Positions 1 through 5,909 of a stretch of DNA of 11,762 bases are shown in pieces. A program made the position numbers and the translations under genes. The DNA is from Candidatus Borrarchaeota archaeon (GTDB lineage Archaea; Asgardarchaeota; Sifarchaeia; Borrarchaeales; Borrarchaeaceae): the NCBI GenBank assembly GCA_016840645.1, contig JAEORY010000081.1, positions 1 to 11,762 on the forward strand, in the 5' to 3' direction. The notes beneath the pieces are model-generated. The model made no database searches and had not been told where the DNA came from. It saw nothing but the letters and a program-made list of their open reading frames with translations. Every line of letters starts with the position of its first letter. The first letter of the stretch is position 1.

Positions 1-1153
1 CTTCAATTGTATCAGTTAATACCTTTTTAACATCGTTTACAGAAATATCACGACCTCCTAGACCGGCGATATGACCCACAACTAAGGGACTTTCCTTTAA
101 ATCATACAGGCTTGAACGGATTTGGTCATATGCAATTCCTTGTGCACCAAAGGAACAATTTCTATCAATAACAGCAAGAGCATTCATTCCTGAACATATT
201 TTTTGCAATTCTTCATCTGGAAACGGACGAAATACGCGGAGTTTAATTAATCCCACATTTTTGCCTTCAGATCTGAGTTCCTTGACAGCAGTCCTGGCTG
301 TGCTTGCTGCTGTACCCATTGCAACAACGGCAGTCTCGAAATCAGCATCCTGTGGATAAGTATCGATGAGACCTCCCCAAGAACGTCCAAATTCCTCAGC
401 AAATTCATCATTCACTTTTTTGATTAATTTCTTTGCGTTTTCCATAGCTTCTTGTTGAAGATAGCGAAATTCCTGATAAGAACTTGTAAGTGCAACAACG
501 TTTTGTGAGAGAGGATTATCAGCATCGATCTTAAATACACTGCTGTCGTATGGAGGCAAAAAGTCGTCAACTTTCATTTGAGTGGGAACGAAGACCCTTT
601 CTCTGGTGTGAGTGAGAATGAAACCATCAAGACATACCATAGCAGGAAGTAAGATGTCCTTGTCTTCTGCAATACGATACGCTTGGATAACTGTATCTAG
701 AACCTCCTGATTATTCTCAACGTAAAATTGCATCCACCCAGTATCTCGTTGACTCATTGAGTCCTGATGATCCACATTCAAACACCATGGCACACACACC
801 GCCCTGTTTCCTACAAGTGCTACAATAGGGACACGAGACCCACCAGCCCAATGAAGCATCTCATGCATCAAAAATAGACCTTGGGAACTTGTGCCCGTGA
901 AGGTTCGCGCACCTGATAGAGACGCAGTTATGCATGCGGCCATTGCGGAATGCTCGCTTTCAACTGTAAGCATTTCAGCATTTAGTTCACCGTCAGCAAT
1001 TACTTTAGCTATGTATTCCAAAGCATGTGTCATCGGAGTGATTGGATAAGCTGAGACTACCTCTACACGAGACAGTATTGCACCTATCGCAGCAGCTGTT
1101 GCCCCAGTCATAGTTAGCTCTTGAATCATTTGCTCTTCTTGAACTTTCGTCAT
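1..1153 (-). CDS. porA: Pyruvate-type ferredoxin oxidoreductase, alpha subunit (3' end cut by window)
   Basis: Alpha subunit of a four-subunit archaeal 2-oxoacid:ferredoxin oxidoreductase, which converts a 2-oxoacid (probably pyruvate) and CoA to acyl-CoA, CO2 and reduced ferredoxin in the cytoplasm. I translated the minus strand directly. Reading starts at ATG 1153-1151 and stays open for 384 codons to the window edge, close to the usual full length of about 390. Visible hallmarks are YPITP (residues 36-40, the thiamine diphosphate-side motif of this family), VESEHSA (64-70), TSSQGL (88-93), and the DTGW plus VENNQE segment typical of pyruvate enzymes. Its ATG overlaps the TGA of the delta gene as ATGA, so translation is probably coupled. 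The thiamine-binding beta subunit should follow just outside the window. A 2-oxoisovalerate specificity cannot be fully excluded. Confidence 0.93.
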   Translation of the reverse strand, partial: MTKVQEEQMIQELTMTGATAAAIGAILSRVEVVSAYPITPMTHALEYIAKVIADGELNAEMLTVESEHSAMAACITASLSGARTFTGTSSQGLFLMHEMLHWAGGSRVPIVALVGNRAVCVPWCLNVDHQDSMSQRDTGWMQFYVENNQEVLDTVIQAYRIAEDKDILLPAMVCLDGFILTHTRERVFVPTQMKVDDFLPPYDSSVFKIDADNPLSQNVVALTSSYQEFRYLQQEAMENAKKLIKKVNDEFAEEFGRSWGGLIDTYPQDADFETAVVAMGTAASTARTAVKELRSEGKNVGLIKLRVFRPFPDEELQKICSGMNALAVIDRNCSFGAQGIAYDQIRSSLYDLKESPLVVGHIAGLGGRDISVNDVKKVLTDTIE

Positions 1154-1431
1154 CTTTCTTCTTCCTCCATCTTAATTGCCTCTACAGGACATTCATGTGC
1201 ACAAATTCCACAACCTTTACAATAATCAAGTAAGACGTCAAGTGTGCCATCTTCATTCTGCACTATTGATGCATCGGGACAAAAAATCCAGCACAGAAGA
1301 CATCGGATGCATTTTTTATTGTCTATAACAGGTCTCTCAAAACGCCACGTTCCTGTTTTAATATACTGGTCAGATGTTCCAGATGGGACTACGGCACCAG
1401 GGGTCGGACGGAGTTTTTCCACTTTATTCAC
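1150..1431 (-). CDS. porD: 2-Oxoacid:ferredoxin oxidoreductase, delta (2x[4Fe-4S] ferredoxin) subunit
   Basis: Small iron-sulfur subunit that passes electrons from the catalytic core towards ferredoxin. The 93-residue frame has two perfect CxxCxxCxxxCP clusters: Cys 41, 44, 47, 51 and Cys 71, 74, 77, 81, with the acidic C-terminus usual for PorD. The frame opens with GTG at 1431-1429. However, the GGTGA that contains this GTG is a good Shine-Dalgarno match and lies five bases before a second in-frame GTG at 1422-1420, so the true start may be three codons later. It is followed directly by the alpha gene with a 4-base overlap. No gamma subunit gene lies upstream; the next gene is a dehydrogenase 128 bases away. 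Confidence 0.93.
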   Translation of the reverse strand: MNKVEKLRPTPGAVVPSGTSDQYIKTGTWRFERPVIDNKKCIRCLLCWIFCPDASIVQNEDGTLDVLLDYCKGCGICAHECPVEAIKMEEEER

Positions 1432-1498
1432 CTTTGATGAAACATAAAATCATAGGACAAAAAGAATAGTAAAGTATGCTCTACCTTTACAAAGTGAT

Positions 1499-1509
1499 TT
1501 TAAATAAGT
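1499..1509 (-). promoter_or_regulatory. Candidate TATA box for the porD-porA transcript
   Basis: On the minus strand the sequence CTTATTTAAA lies about 70 bases before the porD start, in the 128-base gap after the hydroxyacid dehydrogenase gene. A transcript starting about 25 bases downstream would have a leader of roughly 45 bases containing the GGTGA ribosome-binding site. This is position and pattern only; the region is AT-rich. Confidence 0.3.
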
Positions 1510-1559
1510 TTTGTATCTAGAGGAGTTCTGACGTATGAGATAAGATAATATTCGCGTTC

Positions 1560-2558
1560 TTATGTTTTTGAAACCACATTTTGGGGATGTCCTTCTACAA
1601 ACGCTTTTATATTTGCAATTGATGTGTCTAGAATTCTTTCTGCAGCCTCTCGTGTATAATATGCTATATGTGGTGTGAACACAACATTATCGCGTTTAAT
1701 GATGCTCAAAACTTGTTCCATAATCTCTGTTTCCTCTTGAGAAAGTTGTGTTCGATCTTTTAAAAGCAATTCCTCTCCTTCAATAACATCTAAAGCCGCT
1801 CCACTAAAGATTCCTTCTTCCAATGCCTGTTTGAGAGCTCCAAGCTCCATAATTGCACCACGGGCCGTATTAACAAGGACAGCACCTGGTTTAATCAGTC
1901 TAATGTTGTCCTTGTTGATCATATGATGTGTGTATTTATTGTATGGTGCATGCAGAGAGATTACATCCGAGTTTTTCAACAGTTCTTCAAGAGATACATA
2001 TTCGTATCCAAGCGTTTCGCGAGCAAAATCATTAAAGATAACATCATATGCAAGTACGTCCATTCCAAATCCGCGTCCGATTTTGATAGCATAGAGTCCA
2101 ATACGACCAGCACCAACTACTCCTAGAGTCTTCCCTTTTAGATCAAATCCTATCGGCCCAACAGAGAAATCTTCAGCAGCAACCATTGAATTATATTGAG
2201 GGAATCGCCGCATCAATGCTAATAACAAACAAAATCCTTGCTCAGCTACTGTATTATCACCGTAGGCTGGAACATTACTCACGGGTATATTACGTCTCTT
2301 ACATTCTTTTAGGTCGACATGATCGAATCCGGTACATCTGAGTGCTATAAATTTGAGATTCGGAAAACGATCCAAAGCCGCTTTGTTCGGATGGTGTCCT
2401 CGTCCCATTGTAGATAGGATATCGGCGTCACGAACCTCGTCAACAATAACATCTGGCGAACTCAAACAGTATTCGAAAAAGTATAATTCGTGCCCTTTAA
2501 GTTGTTTTAACAAATAATCTTCTTGCCACGGTTCAACTTCGTAAAAAGCCATTTTCAT
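1560..2558 (-). CDS. D-isomer specific 2-hydroxyacid dehydrogenase (D-lactate dehydrogenase-like)
   Basis: Cytoplasmic NAD-dependent dehydrogenase of the D-2-hydroxyacid family, interconverting a 2-oxo acid and its D-2-hydroxy acid. The 332 residues are the normal length for D-lactate dehydrogenases. The NAD-binding Rossmann motif GAGRIG is at 149-154, and Asp172 at the end of the next strand favours NAD over NADP. The catalytic triad is visible as Arg233 (in NTARGA), Glu262 (in DVIEGE) and His297 (in TPHIAYYT). The segment NIPVSNVPAYGDNTVAE (90-106) is the family's usual hinge and active-site entry. Start: ATG at 2558 with GTGAT three bases upstream; the ATG at codon 3 has better spacing (9 bases) and is equally plausible. 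Placement next to a pyruvate-type oxidoreductase suggests a link between lactate-like acids and pyruvate, but gaps of 128 and 164 bases argue against tight operon structure. The exact substrate is not decidable here. Confidence 0.88.
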   Translation of the reverse strand: MKMAFYEVEPWQEDYLLKQLKGHELYFFEYCLSSPDVIVDEVRDADILSTMGRGHHPNKAALDRFPNLKFIALRCTGFDHVDLKECKRRNIPVSNVPAYGDNTVAEQGFCLLLALMRRFPQYNSMVAAEDFSVGPIGFDLKGKTLGVVGAGRIGLYAIKIGRGFGMDVLAYDVIFNDFARETLGYEYVSLEELLKNSDVISLHAPYNKYTHHMINKDNIRLIKPGAVLVNTARGAIMELGALKQALEEGIFSGAALDVIEGEELLLKDRTQLSQEETEIMEQVLSIIKRDNVVFTPHIAYYTREAAERILDTSIANIKAFVEGHPQNVVSKT

Positions 2559-2722
2559 AAAATCACATCAATACAGAAATGATAGTAAACGCATATTTCT
2601 TCATAATTAGAAATACTTTTCTAAATAGGAAAATGACTTTAAAGAAGAATCATGTCACTTAGTAGTCAATAATTAACGAGAGAGGGTTAATTGATGAGGT
2701 CTAAGATAAAAGTTGTAAGCAC

Positions 2723-3493
2723 TCACCAGCCTCCCGTTGCAGTCATACCGCCGTCTACATAGATTATCTCACCCGTAATGTAACTCGCATCATCTGATGC
2801 CAAAAATACTGCCAAATTAGCTATTTCCTCAAGCTTACCAAAGCGTTTCATCGGTGTCCTATCGATAAGAGTTTCAGCATTAAAGACACCTGTATCAATT
2901 GATTGCTGTACTAACTCAGTCAATATATAACCGGGACCGATTGCAACGACGCGTATGTTATATTTAGCCCATTCGGAGCCCATGACTTGTGTTAATGCAA
3001 TTACTCCTGCCTTTGATGCACAATAAGCTGCTCGCATAGGTAAAGCAACTTTGCCCAAAATTGAACTAAGATTAATGATAACACCACTTTTTTGAGGTAT
3101 CATAGCATGTTTAGCCGCTTTTTGAGAACAAAGAAAGGTCGCCTTGAGATCAATAGCTATGGCACGATCCCAGTCATGCTCTGAAAGGTCCTCAGTTGGC
3201 GAAATCATCGCGATTCCGGCATTATTTACGAGAATATCAATTCTGCCAAACTTTTCAATTGTTGTATCGATAAGATAGTCTATGTCAGTCGATTTTGTAA
3301 GATCTGATTCAATTGCTAGGGCTTGACGTCCTATAGCTCTGATTTCATTAGCTGTAGCTTCTGCTCGCTCTAATCTTCTCGAATTTGTAACCACTATCGC
3401 ACCTTCTTTAGCGAAGGCTAATGCAATCGCCTTACCAATTCCTAGTGAACTCCCCGTAACAATCGCTATTTTATCTTTGAGTCTCTCACTCAT
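2723..3493 (-). CDS. Short-chain dehydrogenase/reductase (FabG-like SDR), substrate unknown
   Basis: Classical SDR of 256 residues, a soluble NAD(P)-dependent oxidoreductase. Motifs: TGSSLGIG cofactor loop at 13-20, NNAG at 90-93, catalytic Ser144, Tyr157 and Lys161 (in YCASK), then the PG motif near 187-188 and the usual C-terminal GEIIYVDGG. The catalytic-tetrad Asn is replaced by Asp115 (in IDLKA), a variation seen in some SDRs. Arg39-Arg40 after the second strand favours NADP(H). The best general description is 3-oxoacyl-reductase or sugar/alcohol dehydrogenase-like; nothing in the sequence fixes the substrate. Start is ATG at 3493 with AGGATG upstream. It is transcribed in the same direction as the downstream hydroxyacid dehydrogenase, with a 164-base gap. 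Confidence 0.88.
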   Translation of the reverse strand: MSERLKDKIAIVTGSSLGIGKAIALAFAKEGAIVVTNSRRLERAEATANEIRAIGRQALAIESDLTKSTDIDYLIDTTIEKFGRIDILVNNAGIAMISPTEDLSEHDWDRAIAIDLKATFLCSQKAAKHAMIPQKSGVIINLSSILGKVALPMRAAYCASKAGVIALTQVMGSEWAKYNIRVVAIGPGYILTELVQQSIDTGVFNAETLIDRTPMKRFGKLEEIANLAVFLASDDASYITGEIIYVDGGMTATGGW

Positions 3494-3582
3494 AAAAACA
3501 TCCTACCCATTAACTAAATATCACATAAGTTGTAAATAGAAAACTACAAATTAACTGGATATCTTCTTATAAAATAGTTCAT

Positions 3583-3740
3583 CTCTGTGAACTACCACCC
3601 AACAAGTTAGGTGGCTTCTGCCCTCACGGATTGTTGAGCTGTACCTACGATGGAGAGCAAGAATCCGCTCATCGACAGTTCGGGGTGATCCACAGCACCC
3701 CCCGTTCCTTCGTAGAGGAACACTTTGGCTTTCGCCTTAC
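3583..3740 (-). ncRNA. Candidate omega RNA (reRNA) at the tnpB 3' end
   Basis: In IS200/IS605 elements the TnpB guide RNA is made from the 3' end of tnpB through the right end into flanking DNA. Here this stretch holds a strong stem, GGGGTG (3682-3687) pairing with CACCCC (3696-3701), and the right-end hairpin (3595-3614). The last 35 or so codons of tnpB lie over it and look like read-through of a structured RNA rather than a protein domain. The 5' limit and the exact guide start are not visible; the guide would be the flanking sequence leading away towards 3560. Confidence 0.45.
3595..3614 (-). repeat. Right-end subterminal hairpin of the IS element
   Basis: On the minus strand CCACCTAACTTGTTGGGTGG folds into a stem of 9 pairs (one T-G wobble) with a TT loop. 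It shares its layout and inner sequence with the left-end hairpin at 5174-5193. The tnpB stop codon (3607-3609) lies within it. A second inverted repeat, AGTTCA/TGAACT, lies just outside at 3576-3593. Confidence 0.75.
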
Positions 3741-5085
3741 CACCTTTGCTACCTTTTTGTTTCTTCAACCCGGTAAGGCACTTAATAGCGTCTTTCAGGA
3801 TGTTAAACGCTGCATTTACGTCTCTATCGGCGGTAAATCCACAGTTCAGGCACGTTAATGCCCTATCCTTGACATCCACCTTTCGCGATCCGCACCTCGA
3901 ACAGCGATGGGTGGTCCACCACTCGTTGATAACCAAGGGTACTCCATCACGCATCAGCACCGCCATCGCGATACGGTCGGCACAGTCCTTGAAGGCCCAA
4001 TGATTGACCCGTTTTCGGTTTCTCCTGTGCCCCGAGCCTTTGTAGTGACAGTTACGCACTTTGTCGGGGTAGCCTATGACCACCAGCGAACCTTTAAGGT
4101 GCTCAGTAATATCATTTGCTAGTTTTCTCCTGAAATCCCTCGCGTAATTCAATCGTTTACTGTAAAGTTTCTTCACTACCGCGTAGTTCCTTAACCGTTT
4201 TAATTTGGCGATCCTGTTGCTCAGTTGCCGCATATGGATGAAAAAGTCTTTGTAATCCTCTTTTTTAAAGAGGAGGACGCTACCTTCACCCGATAGCTCG
4301 CACGCTACCGCCGTTGCCAGTCGCTTCAAACCCAGGTCGATGCCGGTCAGCGATTTCAGCACCGGCATAACTTCCTTTTCTACGACGACATGGACTTCGT
4401 AGCGTTTCAACTTGTGATTCTTAACGATCTGAAAAGACTTAACTCGCCATTCGTTGTCGTGGAGATGTTTCTCAGCATACGGATAGAGATACAGCGGTAG
4501 GTGTAATTTCTCACCTTTTTTAAGGGTAGAAATTCTCGCCCAGAGAGGAAACGCCTTTGAAGTGCAGGAAAAGGCGATGTCGCCTACACGGTAGTCGAAC
4601 ATGATAGGTACCTTCCCCCTGATAGTCGGTGGCGAGGGTTCCCTCTTTTTCCAGCGGTAGAGTTTGTGCTGGAGTTTCCGCAACCGTTTTCTATCTTTAG
4701 CGGTGCTCTTCCTGGCGAGGAGTTGTTTACAGGTGGCGATGGACTTTTCCAGCCGCGTAATCTCCCACTGCCAGTCACGGTATAGTTGCCGATAGGACTT
4801 GAACATCCAGAGGGCTTTATCGCGACAGGCTTGCACGAAAGCCGACGACAGGCCGGTAATAGTCTGTATGTCCTGTCGGTATTGCTCCGCCTCTTTAACA
4901 CGCGTTATGTTCTCACTGGTGATTTTCTCAAGAAACAGTTGCACGCCGTAAGTAATTCGTGCGGTAAGTCTGTCGAGGAACTTCATTTTCGTTTTGGTGA
5001 TCCTGTCATCAACGGGAAGCAGCAGCGTCTTGCAGACGGTTAATGGTTTGGCAAGTTGCAGTTCCAGATCCATCCTCCACCACAT
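3607..5085 (-). CDS. tnpB: TnpB, RNA-guided nuclease of IS200/IS605 type, with rearranged RuvC glutamate
   Basis: TnpB is an RNA-guided DNA nuclease that helps its element persist at donor sites. The 492 residues run: helical and basic N-terminal region (35-150), beta-rich wedge segment (about 155-240), RuvC-I with Asp250 in GIDLG, long helical hairpin (280-330), RuvC-II region VVIGYP (335-340), zinc ribbon with Cys395, Cys398, Cys412 and Cys415, and RuvC-III with Asp422 in DRDVNAAFNIL. The RuvC-II glutamate expected in VVIE is Gly338 here. Glu388, in INEWWTTHRC just before the first zinc cysteines, sits where the alternative glutamate of Fanzor-like TnpBs is found, so the protein may still be active. 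Start: ATG 5085 fits a nearly leaderless transcript from the TATA box at 5108-5119; Met5 (5073) is the alternative. No tnpA is nearby. Codon use is GC-richer than in the neighbours. Confidence 0.92.
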   Translation of the reverse strand: MWWRMDLELQLAKPLTVCKTLLLPVDDRITKTKMKFLDRLTARITYGVQLFLEKITSENITRVKEAEQYRQDIQTITGLSSAFVQACRDKALWMFKSYRQLYRDWQWEITRLEKSIATCKQLLARKSTAKDRKRLRKLQHKLYRWKKREPSPPTIRGKVPIMFDYRVGDIAFSCTSKAFPLWARISTLKKGEKLHLPLYLYPYAEKHLHDNEWRVKSFQIVKNHKLKRYEVHVVVEKEVMPVLKSLTGIDLGLKRLATAVACELSGEGSVLLFKKEDYKDFFIHMRQLSNRIAKLKRLRNYAVVKKLYSKRLNYARDFRRKLANDITEHLKGSLVVIGYPDKVRNCHYKGSGHRRNRKRVNHWAFKDCADRIAMAVLMRDGVPLVINEWWTTHRCSRCGSRKVDVKDRALTCLNCGFTADRDVNAAFNILKDAIKCLTGLKKQKGSKGGKAKAKVFLYEGTGGAVDHPELSMSGFLLSIVGTAQQSVRAEAT

Positions 5086-5107
5086 CCTAAGAGGTTATGG
5101 GACACTA

Positions 5108-5119
5108 AACTTAAAAAGG
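5108..5119 (-). promoter_or_regulatory. tnpB: TATA-like promoter of tnpB
   Basis: On the minus strand CCTTTTTAAGTT is centred about 26-30 bases before the tnpB ATG at 5085, the distance expected between an archaeal TATA box and a transcript start at or next to the start codon. It lies inside the insertion sequence, so the element carries its own promoter. Confidence 0.45.
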
Positions 5120-5173
5120 TTTCGCCAATCATAATCTCGTGAAAAAAAGTGCCACCATAGCTACGCACTTCAT

Positions 5174-5193
5174 CCCCCCAACAAGTTGAGGGG
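5174..5193 (-). repeat. Left-end subterminal hairpin of the IS element
   Basis: On the minus strand CCCCTCAACTTGTTGGGGGG forms a 9-pair stem with one T-G wobble and a TT loop. It matches the right-end hairpin in length, loop and central sequence, with different outer stem bases. It lies about 90 bases before the tnpB start. Confidence 0.75.
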
Positions 5194-5209
5194 TCTTCTT
5201 GCGAAATCA

Positions 5210-5244
5210 TATAAAAAATATAGTTCATTTTCAATTATGAGAGG
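5210..5244 (+). promoter_or_regulatory. TATA box and ribosome-binding site of the membrane methyltransferase gene
   Basis: An A/T run, TATAAAAAATATAG (5210-5223), is followed by GAGAGG (5239-5244), nine bases before the ATG at 5254. A short leader is implied. The TATA-like run adjoins the inferred left end of the insertion sequence, so the IS may have landed at this promoter's edge. Confidence 0.4.
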
Positions 5245-5253
5245 AAAACGACA

Positions 5254-5727
5254 ATGAATAATAGAGACGAGTACGGAGAGGAATTTCCTCATAACCATCT
5301 GATCCAAATCCTATTATTTGTCATATACTTGGTGATTTGGATTCCCGACTCATTAATTTTCCATTTCACCACTTTCCTCACAAATACCATTCCATTCCTA
5401 CTTCACGTCACAATTGGAGCGATTATATTTGTCATAGGTTTGGTTTTAATGGAATTAGCACACCGGGAATTATTTGAGAAAAAATTATCTGGGTTAATAA
5501 CTACTGGAATCCTGTCACATACTAGACATCCTATGTATTTCGGAACTATCCTTGCCTATCTAGGTGGCATTATAGGAACTCTTTCATTGATTACTCTAAT
5601 TCCTTGGCTCTTGAGCGTTATATTATATTACAAAATGGCTACTTATGAAGAGCAGAAACTCGAAGAGAAATATGGCCAAGAGTACTTAGAATACAAGAAA
5701 AAGGTACCTAAGTGGATATCACGATGA
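5254..5727 (+). CDS. Integral membrane methyltransferase, isoprenylcysteine methyltransferase (ICMT)/phospholipid methyltransferase-like
   Basis: A 157-residue membrane protein with hydrophobic segments at about 17-35, 46-67, 94-109 and 110-126. The C-terminal half has the signature of the ICMT/PEMT/NnrU group: a glycine-isoleucine turn followed by TRHPMYFG (90-97), then paired glutamates (132-133), LEEKYGQEYLEYKKKVPKW. In characterised relatives the RHP and EE residues bind S-adenosylmethionine at the membrane face. The substrate (a lipid, isoprenoid or membrane amine) is unknown. GAGAGG lies nine bases before the ATG. It stands alone on the plus strand, with an insertion sequence upstream and a strong terminator downstream. 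Confidence 0.82.
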   Translation: MNNRDEYGEEFPHNHLIQILLFVIYLVIWIPDSLIFHFTTFLTNTIPFLLHVTIGAIIFVIGLVLMELAHRELFEKKLSGLITTGILSHTRHPMYFGTILAYLGGIIGTLSLITLIPWLLSVILYYKMATYEEQKLEEKYGQEYLEYKKKVPKWISR

Positions 5728-5735
5728 TTCAGAGG

Positions 5736-5787
5736 ATACAGATGATGCTTAATTCATCTGTATTCGTAGCGTTTTTTCGCTTTTTTT
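5736..5787 (+). terminator. Hairpin plus T-tract terminator after the methyltransferase gene
   Basis: A perfect 10-base stem, ATACAGATGA (5736-5745) with TCATCTGTAT (5754-5763), encloses an 8-base loop and starts 8 bases after the stop codon. It is followed by a second small hairpin, AGCG-T6-CGCT (5768-5781), which continues into a T run to 5787. The stem and two T tracts strongly suggest a transcription end that insulates the dehydratase gene. Confidence 0.75.
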
Positions 5788-5854
5788 GAATAAACTACAT
5801 AGTAGTATAGAAATTGTTCAAATCGAATGCAATATTGATTTTGTCCCAAAGAAT

Positions 5855-5902
5855 AGTTTTTAAACGTCTTTTGTGCAATAATGTACCTACCAATCTTGGA
5901 GG
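5855..5902 (+). promoter_or_regulatory. Promoter and ribosome-binding site that set the dehydratase start
   Basis: AGTTTTTAAAC (5855-5865) resembles an archaeal TATA box; a transcript would begin near 5885. GGAGG at 5898-5902 lies seven bases before the TTG at 5910, in frame with the dehydratase. This places the start at 5910 rather than at the upstream in-frame ATG at 5814, which lies before the TATA box itself. Confidence 0.6.
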
Positions 5903-5909
5903 CAAGACT

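Larger units (their letters stand above)
3583..5219 (-). mobile_element. TnpB-only IS200/IS605-type insertion sequence (IS1341-like), ends approximate
   Basis: A roughly 1.6 kb element carrying tnpB but no tnpA transposase. Both ends contain a near-identical 20-base hairpin (5174-5193 at the left end, 3595-3614 at the right end, in tnpB orientation), each preceded by a GCAGAAG/GCAAGAAG-type sequence, the normal arrangement of subterminal hairpins in this family. The element is visibly GC-richer than its neighbours, a sign of foreign origin. The exact borders are inferred: I placed them just inside a 9-base repeat (ATAGTTCAT at 3574-3582 and 5220-5228). The element sits between the SDR gene and the membrane methyltransferase gene and breaks neither. 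Confidence 0.75.

Noticed and set aside
4584..4901. A second minus-strand frame of 105 codons inside tnpB
   Set aside because: It lies wholly within tnpB in another frame; the tnpB frame has all the expected motifs.
5040..5234. A 64-codon minus-strand frame upstream of tnpB, as a possible tnpA remnant
   Set aside because: It runs across the left-end hairpin and tnpB promoter and shows none of the HUH or tyrosine motifs of TnpA.
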